Below are positions 38,908-47,034 of a stretch of DNA of 64,000 nucleotides, piece after piece. A program made the position numbers and the translations under genes. The DNA is from Fictibacillus barbaricus. Its GTDB lineage: Bacteria > Bacillota > Bacilli > Bacillales > Fictibacillaceae. Position 1 is the stretch's first letter; each line of letters starts with the position of its first letter. The stretch lies in NCBI RefSeq assembly GCF_014635025.1, contig NZ_BMCE01000002.1:372001-436000 (forward strand). Direction: 5' to 3'. The notes below the pieces were generated by a model. It saw nothing but the letters and a program-made list of their open reading frames with translations, did no database searches and was not told the origin of the DNA.

Positions 38908-39037
38908 GTATAAGCCTCCATCTTTCCAGACTTCATAAGAAATATCTGATGAACAGAAAAAACACGTACAGTTATTTCATTATGACTTACCACCCAAGCC
39001 TAGTTGTCTCATTCGCATTACAAGGTGATATTGTCTA

Positions 39038-39068
39038 TTAAAAAAGCCCCCTTTATAGAGGGCTTTTT
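39038..39068 (-). terminator. Intrinsic terminator after frr
   Basis: Stem around AAAAGCCC / GGGCTTTT (about 39041-39067) with a short AT loop, T-run on the minus strand. The gap 38908-39037 between this terminator and uppS should hold the uppS promoter; I see no convincing -35/-10 pair there. Confidence 0.85.
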
Positions 39069-39093
39069 ATATTTAATTGTACATGGAAAAGCT

Positions 39094-39651
39094 TTATACT
39101 TCCATGATTTCTTTTTCTTTATTCGAACTTACAGAATCAACTTCAGCCGTATATTTATCAGTAAGTTTTTGAACGTCATCGTTGTAACGGCGAAGTTCAT
39201 CTTCTGTGATCTCAGCTTCTTTTTCAAGCTTCTTTAAATCATCATTTGCATCACGACGGATGTTACGAAGAGCTACTTTTGCTTCTTCTGCAAACTTTTT
39301 AACTAGTTTAACAAGTTCTTTTCTGCGTTCTTCAGTAAGAGCCGGAATCGCAATACGGATAACTTGACCATCGTTTGAAGGAGTTAGACCAAGGTCAGAC
39401 TTCAGAATCGCTTTCTCAATATCAGCCATAGCTGATTTATCATAAGGCTGGATAACCAAAAGACGCGCTTCAGGCGTTGTTACTCCTGCGAGCTGATTGA
39501 TTGGAGTTGGTGTGCCGTAATACTCAACCTGCACTCTATCTAAAAGAGAAGGGTTTGCTCTTCCCGCACGAAGCGTACTATATTCTCTTCTTAACGCTCC
39601 GATTGCTTTTTGCATTTTTTCTTCTGCTTGAGTTAAAACTTCTTTTGCCAT
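39094..39651 (-). CDS. frr: Ribosome recycling factor
   Basis: Splits post-termination ribosomes together with EF-G, 185 residues, the standard length. Conserved [20 protein letters not shown] and [33 protein letters not shown] blocks are present. The start overlaps the pyrH stop as TAATG, so it is translationally coupled. Confidence 0.97.
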   Translation of the reverse strand: MAKEVLTQAEEKMQKAIGALRREYSTLRAGRANPSLLDRVQVEYYGTPTPINQLAGVTTPEARLLVIQPYDKSAMADIEKAILKSDLGLTPSNDGQVIRIAIPALTEERRKELVKLVKKFAEEAKVALRNIRRDANDDLKKLEKEAEITEDELRRYNDDVQKLTDKYTAEVDSVSSNKEKEIMEV

Positions 39652-40376
39652 TAGTTTTTCCCCCTTATAACAGTTCCAATTTTTTCACCAGCTACTGCCC
39701 GTTTGATGTTTCCTTCTTCCATAATTGAGAAAACAACTAACGGAATATCATTGTCCATACATAAAGATGAAGCGGTAGTATCCATAACTGCCAGACCATC
39801 CTTTAAAAGGTCGAGATAAGATAATGTTGTATATTTAACCGCATTCTCGTCTAGTTTAGGATCTGCTGAATAAACGCCGTCAACATTATTTTTAGCCATT
39901 AAGATTACTTCTGCTTCGATTTCTGCTGCTCTTAATGCAGCTGTAGTATCTGTAGAGAAATACGGATTACCCGTTCCTGCTGCAAATATCACAACACGCT
40001 TTTTTTCAAGGTGACGAATGGCTTTTCTTCTGATATAAGGTTCTGCAACCTGACGCATTTCTATAGATGTTTGTACTCTTGTTTGAACCCCGATGTTTTC
40101 AAGACTGTCTTGAAGAGCTAATGAATTCATAACAGTAGCAAGCATACCCATGTAGTCCGCTGAGGCACGGTCCATACCCATCTCACTACCTGTTTTACCG
40201 CGCCATAGGTTTCCACCGCCTACTACAACTGCAACTTCTACGTCTAATTCAACAATTTCTTTCACTTGCTCAGCTATAGATTGAACAATTTTCGGATCGA
40301 TTCCGGAAGTCTGTTCACCTGCTAAAGCTTCTCCACTTAATTTCAAGACGACTCGTTTATATTTTGAAGTAGTCAT
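39651..40376 (-). CDS. pyrH: UMP kinase
   Basis: Phosphorylates UMP to UDP, 241 residues, amino-acid-kinase fold. Conserved [21 protein letters not shown] and the [12 protein letters not shown] segment are present. The start is the ATG at 40374-40376 ([12 protein letters not shown]) behind GGAGG; two earlier start codons in frame (to 40394) lie within or before that SD. It is followed directly by frr and preceded by a 339-base gap holding a structured repeat. Confidence 0.96.
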   Translation of the reverse strand: MTTSKYKRVVLKLSGEALAGEQTSGIDPKIVQSIAEQVKEIVELDVEVAVVVGGGNLWRGKTGSEMGMDRASADYMGMLATVMNSLALQDSLENIGVQTRVQTSIEMRQVAEPYIRRKAIRHLEKKRVVIFAAGTGNPYFSTDTTAALRAAEIEAEVILMAKNNVDGVYSADPKLDENAVKYTTLSYLDLLKDGLAVMDTTASSLCMDNDIPLVVFSIMEEGNIKRAVAGEKIGTVIRGKN

Positions 40377-40458
40377 TTGTCCCTCCATCACCAAAAAAAA
40401 TGTATTTACCTGGTCTTTAATTAACGCTGTTTTCGTAATCTTTGTTGCTCTTGAGTTT

Positions 40459-40589
40459 GGTTGATTTCCGTTTCAGGATGCTCGCTTTCCGCGGGGCGTG
40501 CGGTGAGCCGACTTGGCGCTTTGCACCTACAGTGTCTCACCTGTCCCGCTGCTCCCGCAGGAGTCTCGCACCTTACCCTACAATCAACC
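40459..40589. repeat. Structured GC-rich intergenic element with terminal inverted repeats
   Basis: A 131-base block in the pyrH-tsf gap begins with GGTTGATT (40459-40466) and ends with AATCAACC (40582-40589). Inside are further complementary pairs, for example GCGGGG near 40491 with CCCGC near 40545-40560, and GGTGAG near 40501-40508 with CTCACC near 40534-40540. Its GC content is far above the surroundings and it has no coding signature. It looks like the dispersed non-coding repeat of about 130 bases that recurs between genes in several Bacillaceae genomes, recognised from memory of the CGCTTTCCGCGGGGCG and CTCCCGCAGGAGTCTCGC core; not searched here. Confidence 0.65.
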
Positions 40590-40672
40590 TGTCAATGACG
40601 AGAAGTAACAAAATGACCCAAAAGCAACAATGTTTTAGATAAGAGCCTTAAAGAATCCAAAGTTATATCTGT

Positions 40673-40706
40673 AAAAAAAGAGGAACACAACGTGCTCCCC
40701 CTCTTA
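40673..40706 (-). terminator. Intrinsic terminator after tsf
   Basis: Transcript stem AGAGG-GAGCAC / GTGTTC-CTCT with a two-base bulge and a G-U pair (about 40679-40703), followed by a T7 run on the minus strand, 10 bases past the tsf stop. Confidence 0.82.
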
Positions 40707-40715
40707 TTTCTGTGC

Positions 40716-41594
40716 TTACTTTTTCACTTGAGACATAACTTCTTCAGCGAAGTTGTCTTCACGCTTTTCAAGACCTTCTCCAACTTCAAAACGAATGAAG
40801 GCTTTAACAGTAGCACCTTTGGAAGCTACATATTTACCTACTTTTTGGTCTGGATCTTTAATGAAAGATTGGTCGTTCAAGCAAATATCTTCGAAGTATT
40901 TGCCAAGACGCCCTTCTACCATTTTCGCTACGATGTTTTCAGGCTTTCCTTCGTTAAGTGCTTGTTCAGTTAACACTTTACGCTCACGAGCAACTTCTTC
41001 TTCACTTACTTCGTCACGAGAGATATATTTAGGGTTTACAGCAGCAACGTGCATGGAAACATCCTTAGCAACTTCTTCTTCAGTTGTTCCTTCAACAACT
41101 GAAAGAACACCAATTCTCCCACCCATGTGAAGGTATGCTCCGAAAGCAGCGTTCTCGTCTTTTTGCAAGATTTCGAAACGGCGAAGAGTAAGTTTTTCTC
41201 CAATTTTTGCGATTGCAGCGTTGATGTAGTCATTAACTGTAGTACCGTTGAAGTCAGAAGCTAATGCATCTTCTACAGAAGCTGGCTCAGTAGCAAGCAG
41301 GTGGTTACCTAGCTCAGCGATCAAGTTCTTGAAGTTTTCGTTTTTCGCAACGAAATCTGTTTCAGAGTTCACTTCAAGGATGATTGCTTTGTTTCCGTCA
41401 ACGATTACAGAAGTTAGACCTTCAGCAGCGATACGGTCAGCTTTTTTAGCAGCCTTAGCGATACCTTTTTCACGAAGGTAATCGATTGCCGCCTCCATAT
41501 TTCCATCTGTTTCAGTTAATGCTTTCTTACAATCCATCATACCTGCGCCAGTTTTCTCACGCAATTCTTTAACCATTTGTGCTGTAATTGCCAT
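40716..41594 (-). CDS. tsf: Elongation factor Ts
   Basis: Nucleotide exchange factor for EF-Tu, 292 residues. The UBA-like N-terminus with [21 protein letters not shown] and the [10 protein letters not shown] motif that contacts EF-Tu are conserved. It follows rpsB by 96 bases, with a strong hairpin in between. Confidence 0.97.
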   Translation of the reverse strand: MAITAQMVKELREKTGAGMMDCKKALTETDGNMEAAIDYLREKGIAKAAKKADRIAAEGLTSVIVDGNKAIILEVNSETDFVAKNENFKNLIAELGNHLLATEPASVEDALASDFNGTTVNDYINAAIAKIGEKLTLRRFEILQKDENAAFGAYLHMGGRIGVLSVVEGTTEEEVAKDVSMHVAAVNPKYISRDEVSEEEVARERKVLTEQALNEGKPENIVAKMVEGRLGKYFEDICLNDQSFIKDPDQKVGKYVASKGATVKAFIRFEVGEGLEKREDNFAEEVMSQVKK

Positions 41595-41633
41595 GTGTTT
41601 TGCCTCCTTATGTGATATGTAGAGTTTTTACAT

Positions 41634-41668
41634 AAAAAAGGTGATAAAGGGTCATCCCCTCTACCACC
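41634..41668 (-). terminator. rpsB-tsf intercistronic terminator/attenuator
   Basis: Twelve-bp stem GGTGATAAAGGG / CCCTCTACCACC (41640-41651 with 41657-41668; two G-U pairs on the transcript), 5-base loop, T6 on the minus strand. It sits 39 bases before the tsf start, so it should lower tsf relative to rpsB unless tsf has a separate promoter, which I do not see. Confidence 0.85.
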
Positions 41669-41690
41669 CTTGAGCATTCCATTTAATTAA

Positions 41691-42416
41691 TTAAGCAGTA
41701 GTTTCTTCTTCAGCAGCTTCTGCTACTTCTTCTCCGCCTTGGTTAGCTTCGATGATCGCATCTGCCATCTTACCAGTTAGAAGTTTAACTGCACGGATTG
41801 CATCATCGTTACCAGGGATAACGTGATCAACTTCATCCGGGTCACAGTTTGTATCAACGATAGCAATGATCGGAATGTTTAATTTACGAGCTTCAGCAAT
41901 CGCAATGCGCTCTTTACGAGGATCAACTACGAACAATGCATCTGGAAGCTTGTTCATGTCTTTAATTCCGCCTAGGAACTTTTCAAGACGCTCCATTTCC
42001 TTTTTAAGAAGGATTACTTCTTTCTTAGGAAGAACTTCGAAAGTACCGTCTTCTTGCATTTTTTCAAGATCTTTCAAGCGGTTGATACGCTTGCGGATCG
42101 TACCGAAGTTTGTTAATGTTCCACCTAACCAGCGTTGGTTGATGTAGTACATGTCTGAACGTTCAGCTTCTTCTTTTACAGAATCTTGAGCTTGTTTCTT
42201 TGTTCCAACGAAAAGGATCTTTCCGCCGTCAGCTGCGATGTTACGCATAACATTGTAGCATTCTTCAACTTTCTTTACCGTCTTTTGAAGATCGATAATG
42301 TAGATACCGTTTCTTTCTGTGAAAATGTAACGAGACATCTTCGGATTCCAACGGCGAGTCTGATGACCAAAGTGTACACCAGCTTCTAACAATTGTTTCA
42401 TTGAAATTACTGCCAT
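41691..42416 (-). CDS. rpsB: 30S ribosomal protein S2
   Basis: Small-subunit protein of 241 residues or slightly fewer. The start is the ATG at 42414-42416 ([25 protein letters not shown]) behind AGGAGG; the open frame to 42488 has no homology. The [14 protein letters not shown] and [21 protein letters not shown] blocks are typical, with the acidic C-terminal tail of Bacilli. It follows a SigA promoter and a leader of about 105 bases, in the B. subtilis order swrB-rpsB-tsf-pyrH-frr. Confidence 0.97.
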   Translation of the reverse strand: MAVISMKQLLEAGVHFGHQTRRWNPKMSRYIFTERNGIYIIDLQKTVKKVEECYNVMRNIAADGGKILFVGTKKQAQDSVKEEAERSDMYYINQRWLGGTLTNFGTIRKRINRLKDLEKMQEDGTFEVLPKKEVILLKKEMERLEKFLGGIKDMNKLPDALFVVDPRKERIAIAEARKLNIPIIAIVDTNCDPDEVDHVIPGNDDAIRAVKLLTGKMADAIIEANQGGEEVAEAAEEETTA

Positions 42417-42528
42417 AATGGCACCTCCTAGGTTTTTTTCCTCCGTTTGTTTCACCTTTAAGCAATAACTGTCTAAGCAGCACCACATTGCTCAAATCCA
42501 CAAACGTGTGTGATTAACACCGAGAAAT

Positions 42529-42558
42529 AATATAACATATTTCGCGCAATTTCTGCAA
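42529..42558 (-). promoter_or_regulatory. SigA promoter of rpsB
   Basis: Minus strand TTGCAG (42553-42558), 18-base spacer, TATATT (42529-42534). The transcript leader (about 42417-42522) includes pairable segments that may be an S2 leader, not further resolved. Confidence 0.6.
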
Positions 42559-42571
42559 GTCCTTTTGAGCG

Positions 42572-42985
42572 TTATGCATAAAATTTTAACAGCAATTCAA
42601 TTTCGCCTTTTCCTCGGTCAAGCTTCTTTGCGATTTCTTCAGCATTATACCCTTCTCGTGCTAATAATAACACTTTATTTCTCTCAGGATGGTTATCGTG
42701 TTGAAATTGCGCTGATGAATCTGTTTTGACTTGTTCCGATTGTACTTCAGATGAAGTTGATACATTGGTTGAACGAGCTTCTTTGCTATATTGCAAAATT
42801 ATTTCTTGCAAGCGCGCATTCTCTTCTTTCATCTCTTGCGCGAACAGCTCAAGAAGCTCTGCAAGATCTTCCGTCGAATCTAACTGATTGGTCTTACCCT
42901 GCTGATCAAGTTTTTTCCATAGAATAAATATCAAATAAAAACAAATGACATTTGATAGTAAACTTAGTAAGATCATACTGTCCAC
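42572..42985 (-). CDS. swrB: SwrB-like (YlxL) membrane protein
   Basis: Protein of 137 residues with an N-terminal membrane segment (residues 4-23), a coiled-coil-like region rich in Glu and Gln (about 38-70), a Ser/Thr/Gln linker, and a C-terminal helix-turn-helix-like block (VLLLAREGYNAEEIAKKLDRG). Its place, last in the fla/che operon after sigD and before rpsB, is that of B. subtilis swrB, whose product promotes assembly of the flagellar export apparatus. It is shorter than B. subtilis SwrB (about 167), so the symbol rests on architecture and location. Confidence 0.75.
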   Translation of the reverse strand: MDSMILLSLLSNVICFYLIFILWKKLDQQGKTNQLDSTEDLAELLELFAQEMKEENARLQEIILQYSKEARSTNVSTSSEVQSEQVKTDSSAQFQHDNHPERNKVLLLAREGYNAEEIAKKLDRGKGEIELLLKFYA

Positions 42986-42994
42986 AGCGTTCCC

Positions 42995-43270
42995 CTATCC
43001 TGAATAATCAATTTTCTTTCCTTTATAAGGATGCTTTGCATCTTTTATGGTTTTTTCATCCTGAATATTTGTATGTATATAACTCTTATCCGTTTGTTGT
43101 TTTCGGGTAACACTTTTTGTTTCAATCAGATGTTGTTTACGAATTTCTTCTGTTTTATGTTCTTGCTGCAATACTCCTCTATTCGATATTTCAATGGAAG
43201 ACTTAGCAGCATCCATTGTTCTTGGGATCGCCACTTGCAGTTCGATTAATTTTAAACTCAGGAAATTCAC
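42995..43270 (-). CDS. Small conserved fla/che-operon protein, function unknown
   Basis: A 91-residue hydrophilic protein with no membrane segment. It has an N-terminal block LIELQVAIPRTMDAAKSS, a central Gln/Lys/Glu-rich helical stretch, and a C-terminal HPYKGKKIDYSG. I recall similar small proteins next to sigD in flagellar operons of Bacilli and Clostridia, but no named function. It lies 8 bases after the FapA gene and 9 before swrB, with normal codon use, so it is a real operon member. A role in motility or SigD control is possible but unproven. Confidence 0.7.
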   Translation of the reverse strand: MNFLSLKLIELQVAIPRTMDAAKSSIEISNRGVLQQEHKTEEIRKQHLIETKSVTRKQQTDKSYIHTNIQDEKTIKDAKHPYKGKKIDYSG

Positions 43271-43278
43271 ATCCCTTT

Positions 43279-44628
43279 TTAGAGTGAATGAATAATGATT
43301 TCTTTTTCTTCCATTGAAACTCTTGCAGAAGAATAAGGAGATTGGACTTTTCGTTTATATTTTCCAATGCCGATCTCAACATTTGGGTGAAGTGTACCTT
43401 TTATCGTAACTGCAGTCCTCAATTGATTTCGGTCCCTCATTTTTTCTTTTTCCTTATAAAGTACAGTCAATTGAGAGGTAGATTGGTTAATTGTATTGAC
43501 AATTTTCATAATTGTTAATTGTTCCATCTTCCTTTGTTCCATCACAGCCTTTAGTTGCTGAAGTTTCTCAAGATTCTGCTGCAGTTCTATGATCTTTTGT
43601 TCATCTTCAAAACTTACTTTTTGATCGTTATCTTTTCCCTTTATATATATCAACGTTTTTGAGTACGTTTCATTGCCAATTTCATAAGCAGCAATCTCAT
43701 TTCCGGCGATACATGTGCCACCTGCTATATTTCCATTGCTGCTTAAGCAAGTAATATTCTGTCCAGCTTCACAATAACTATGGAGGATGGTTTGTACAAC
43801 TTCAATATTTTCGCCAGCAAAAACTTTTCCTTGATTGATGTATAATGAAGTGAAATTTCCGTCACAGCGAATCGAACCCTTACCTTGTCCAAGAACACCT
43901 CCACCAATAATAACATTGCCTTGTGAAATGATCTCCGCAGCTTCTACAACACCTTCTATTCGTACATCACCTTTTGCTTGAATCTTAAAACCTGAAGGAA
44001 CATCACCTGTTATATGTACATTACCGACAAAATCGATATGTCCCGTTTTTAACGATACGTCCCCTTGAACTTTAAAGACAGGATAAATATTTACACAGTT
44101 CTTTTTATAAGTAACTTCACCGCTTGTTGTAGCATATACGCATAAATCATCTTTATCAAATACTGTATTTTGACCATTTTGAATAGAAATATCTTTGCCT
44201 TTTTGGGCTGGTATGGTATCACCAAAAACTGTTATACCTGGTATGCCGTCAGTTGCTAGTGTTTTTCTCGCTACAAGCTCACCAGCAGTAGCTGTAGGAA
44301 TTATGAACAAACGTTTGAGATCGATTTTTTCATGATCCTCTGTATGAGAATGCCTCTCTGATAAACAAGAAGGAATTAATTGAGCCGCCTCGCCAATCGT
44401 CGGCAGCTTGCCAATTGCTATTTCGGCCGGAAAAAGGAAGGTGTCCAAATTTTCAACAACTTCTTTTAATACCTCGTGTCGTATACCATGTCTAATACCT
44501 TTAGACTCAATCCAAGCTGTTAAAGATAGAAGGCTTCTCTGTTCTGAAGGTATTTCTATATCTTCTTTTTTAAACAGCAAAGCACGCATATCACTTTCTT
44601 CCACCTTAATACTGAACCATTGATCCAT
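43279..44628 (-). CDS. FapA family protein (DUF342, flagellar assembly protein A)
   Basis: Cytoplasmic protein of 449 residues. An N-terminal domain of about 110 residues is followed by a beta-helix-like region of about 150-310 with many Gly/Val/Ile repeats (VHITGDVPSGFKIQAKGDVRI, GNVIIGGGVLGQGKGSI) resembling polymer-forming folds, then a coiled-coil segment (about 335-390) and a short C-terminal domain. DUF342 proteins are called FapA (flagellar assembly protein A) from work in Vibrio. B. subtilis lacks this gene at the equivalent place. It lies 12 bases after sigD. Confidence 0.8.
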   Translation of the reverse strand: MDQWFSIKVEESDMRALLFKKEDIEIPSEQRSLLSLTAWIESKGIRHGIRHEVLKEVVENLDTFLFPAEIAIGKLPTIGEAAQLIPSCLSERHSHTEDHEKIDLKRLFIIPTATAGELVARKTLATDGIPGITVFGDTIPAQKGKDISIQNGQNTVFDKDDLCVYATTSGEVTYKKNCVNIYPVFKVQGDVSLKTGHIDFVGNVHITGDVPSGFKIQAKGDVRIEGVVEAAEIISQGNVIIGGGVLGQGKGSIRCDGNFTSLYINQGKVFAGENIEVVQTILHSYCEAGQNITCLSSNGNIAGGTCIAGNEIAAYEIGNETYSKTLIYIKGKDNDQKVSFEDEQKIIELQQNLEKLQQLKAVMEQRKMEQLTIMKIVNTINQSTSQLTVLYKEKEKMRDRNQLRTAVTIKGTLHPNVEIGIGKYKRKVQSPYSSARVSMEEKEIIIHSL

Positions 44629-44640
44629 AAACTCTACCCC

Positions 44641-45405
44641 TTACATATAACGTTGTAGAACCTGCCGAATTCTAAATAATGCTTTGGAGTGTATCTGAGA
44701 TATTCTTGATGTGGATAAACCAAGCACTTGTCCAATTTCAGTCAATGTTAATTCTTCAAAATAAAACAAACTGACAACAAGCTGTTCTTTTTCTGATAAT
44801 TCTTTGATCACAAGTGCCAGTTCACCATGAAGCTCTTCTTGCAGCAAACTATTTTCAGGAGTGATTGCCTTTTTATCTTCAATCGTATAACTGACTTTTT
44901 CACGGCTTTCAGTTTCCTTATTCTCCTCATCAATGGATAGTACATTCGCCAGAAAGCTTTCGGACATCACGGTTGTCACTTCATTTTCTGAGTACCCTAA
45001 TTCTTCTGCGACTTCTTTTGCACTTACAGATCGTAAATTTTCTTGTTCAAGCTTTTCAATGGCTGCTTCTACTTTTTTTGTTTTTTCTCTCAGGCTCCGT
45101 GGCAGCCAATCTTCTCTTCGCAGCCCGTCCAAAATAGCTCCGCGAATTCGGAATGAAGCATAAGTATCAAACTTTAGATCTCGTTCTGGTTCAAATTTTT
45201 TTAGTGCATCATACAAGCCCAACATCCCGAGTGATCGGAGTTCATCTTTATTGACGCTTTTAGGCAGTCCAACAGATATACGTTGTACATGGTAATTAAC
45301 AAGAGGCAAATAAGCACGAAGCAGTTCATCACCAGCTTCTCGATCACGACTCGTGTTCCATTTATCCCAGCAAGTTTGTTCTTCTACTAAAGATGGCTCC
45401 GTCAT
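44641..45405 (-). CDS. sigD: RNA polymerase sigma factor SigD (FliA/WhiG type)
   Basis: Alternative sigma factor for late flagellar, chemotaxis and autolysin genes, 254 residues (same as B. subtilis). Region 2 (LPLVNYHVQRI ... LRSLGMLGLYDALKKFEPERDLKFDTYASFRIRGAILDGLR), region 3 and region 4 (LTLTEIGQVLGLSTSRISQIHSKALFRIR) are all clear. It sits near the far end of the operon, so its level depends on transcription reaching this point, as in B. subtilis. FlgM is not in the window. Confidence 0.96.
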   Translation of the reverse strand: MTEPSLVEEQTCWDKWNTSRDREAGDELLRAYLPLVNYHVQRISVGLPKSVNKDELRSLGMLGLYDALKKFEPERDLKFDTYASFRIRGAILDGLRREDWLPRSLREKTKKVEAAIEKLEQENLRSVSAKEVAEELGYSENEVTTVMSESFLANVLSIDEENKETESREKVSYTIEDKKAITPENSLLQEELHGELALVIKELSEKEQLVVSLFYFEELTLTEIGQVLGLSTSRISQIHSKALFRIRQVLQRYM

Positions 45406-45439
45406 GGTAATCCTCCTCGTTTATTTATCGATTCTGTTT

Positions 45440-45928
45440 TTAAATTACTTTTATTCCCGCATTCACCGTTTTAATGGTTAATGAAGAGTTATAAGGGTCA
45501 AATTCAATCGTTCTTCCGCTAGAACCTCCAACGTCGCTTGACACGAGAGGTATACCAAGAGACAATAGCTGTTTTTTTACAGATTCAACATTCCTGGGTC
45601 CGATTCGCATCATTTCATTTCCGGAAGTAAACTGAAACATTTGAGCTCCACCTGCAATCTTTGCTTTTAATGCTTTCAAGTCTGCACCCTTCTTGACAAG
45701 GATTTTATACAGAGTTTGTATTGCAGTATCCGCATATTTACCTTCGTTCAATGTAGGTGCCTTTGACAGTGATGAATCTGGCAGCATAACATGAGCTAAC
45801 CCAGCAATTTTTTTTGTCTGGTCGTATATAATTACTCCCACACATGAACCAAGACCTGTTGTTCGTATTGTGTCAGGAGGGGATACAGTATTAATGTCAG
45901 CTATCCCCACTTTTATGATTTCACTCAT
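45440..45928 (-). CDS. cheD: Chemoreceptor glutamine deamidase CheD
   Basis: Deamidates glutamines of chemoreceptors and partners with CheC, 162 residues. The catalytic cysteine is C29 in TTGLGSCVGV and the histidine H46 in AGLAHVMLPDSS. The KIAGGAQMF block follows. It overlaps cheC by 8 bases, in line with their physical interaction. Confidence 0.95.
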   Translation of the reverse strand: MSEIIKVGIADINTVSPPDTIRTTGLGSCVGVIIYDQTKKIAGLAHVMLPDSSLSKAPTLNEGKYADTAIQTLYKILVKKGADLKALKAKIAGGAQMFQFTSGNEMMRIGPRNVESVKKQLLSLGIPLVSSDVGGSSGRTIEFDPYNSSLTIKTVNAGIKVI

Positions 45929-46553
45929 CCAATGGAACTCCTAGTGCATGAAAAATTTTTGCGTATGAATCCGGATCTGGCAGCAAGAAAAAGTGTCCTT
46001 TAACATTGTCATGCTTTTCAATATCTGTAAAAGCTGTATCAATAACGATGGCATAATCACTTACAGTCGATATTTCGAATAATCCGAAGCTTAGAATAGC
46101 CCCAGCCATGTCAATACTTGTTGCAGGAACAGAAGGCTGCAAGTTTAGACCGGTGAAATTAGAGAACGAAGTAAGATAGGATCCAGAGAGAATATTTCCG
46201 ACTTCCTGCAATGCAGAAAGAGAGATTGCTGAATCGTTCTCATTGATCAGTTGTACAGCCTGTCCTCCAAGCAGGTCTTCCAATAAACGCTCAGCTTGTT
46301 CGATCGGAAGCATAAAGAACATACACCCAGGGGCATCCCCTAGAATTCTCAGAAAAACAGAGGCTACAACATTCTCTGCTCCCCCGATCATCTCAGAAAT
46401 TTCTTCAAAAGAGATGATATTTACAGAAGGTACACTCATATCCACTGCTTTGTTTAACATCGTAGATAAGGCAGTTGCAGCATGTCCCGCTCCGATGTTT
46501 CCGATCTCACGTAAAATATCCAGATGGATCGGCTGTATCTTTTTAAAATCCAT
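45921..46553 (-). CDS. cheC: CheY-P phosphatase CheC
   Basis: Dephosphorylates CheY-P and is stimulated by CheD, 210 residues. Two CheC/FliY-type phosphatase signatures are visible: LREIGNIGAGHAATALS at about 14-30 and LQEVGNILSGSYLTSF near 115-130. It belongs to the CheC-CheD-CheV adaptation branch of Bacilli and lies 3 bases after cheW. Confidence 0.95.
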   Translation of the reverse strand: MDFKKIQPIHLDILREIGNIGAGHAATALSTMLNKAVDMSVPSVNIISFEEISEMIGGAENVVASVFLRILGDAPGCMFFMLPIEQAERLLEDLLGGQAVQLINENDSAISLSALQEVGNILSGSYLTSFSNFTGLNLQPSVPATSIDMAGAILSFGLFEISTVSDYAIVIDTAFTDIEKHDNVKGHFFLLPDPDSYAKIFHALGVPLDE

Positions 46554-46556
46554 CGT

Positions 46557-47018
46557 TTAAATGGTCTCCTTGGCATGCTGTACGTCAAGCTTTTCTGGAT
46601 TTAAAACTTTAACAAGATCTAAAAGAATCAAAAGCCTCTTCTGAATCTTTGCAACTCCTTGGATATATTCAGCGTCAATACCTCCAACAACTTCAGGCGG
46701 TGGTTCAATCGCATCCTTATCTAGATCCATTACGTCATTTGCTGCATCAACGATTAAACCAGCCTCTATTGCTCCTACAGAGACAATGATAATTCGAGTG
46801 GTGTCTGTATAATCGTTCGATTCTATTTCAAATCTTGAGCGGAGATCTATAATCGGAGTTACGACACCTCGCAGATTGATAACTCCTTTTACAAAATTCA
46901 CTGTTCGGGGAATTCTAGTTATATGCTGCATTCTCTCTATTGATTTTACGTGCTGAACAGGTAGGGCATATTCTTCATCTTTTAATTGAAATATGATTAC
47001 TTTTTCTTCGTTCGTCAT
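46557..47018 (-). CDS. cheW: Chemotaxis coupling protein CheW
   Basis: Scaffold linking receptors to CheA, 153 residues. The SH3-like fold shows QLKDEEYALPVQHVKSIERMQHITRIP and VKGVINLRGVVTPIIDLR, both family hallmarks. It lies 16 bases after cheA. Confidence 0.96.
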   Translation of the reverse strand: MTNEEKVIIFQLKDEEYALPVQHVKSIERMQHITRIPRTVNFVKGVINLRGVVTPIIDLRSRFEIESNDYTDTTRIIIVSVGAIEAGLIVDAANDVMDLDKDAIEPPPEVVGGIDAEYIQGVAKIQKRLLILLDLVKVLNPEKLDVQHAKETI

Positions 47019-47034
47019 CCCGATTAACCACCTT

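Noticed and set aside
40442-40642. Plus-strand frame of 66 codons covering the GC-rich intergenic element
   Set aside because: The block is non-coding by its inverted-repeat structure; the frame is accidental.
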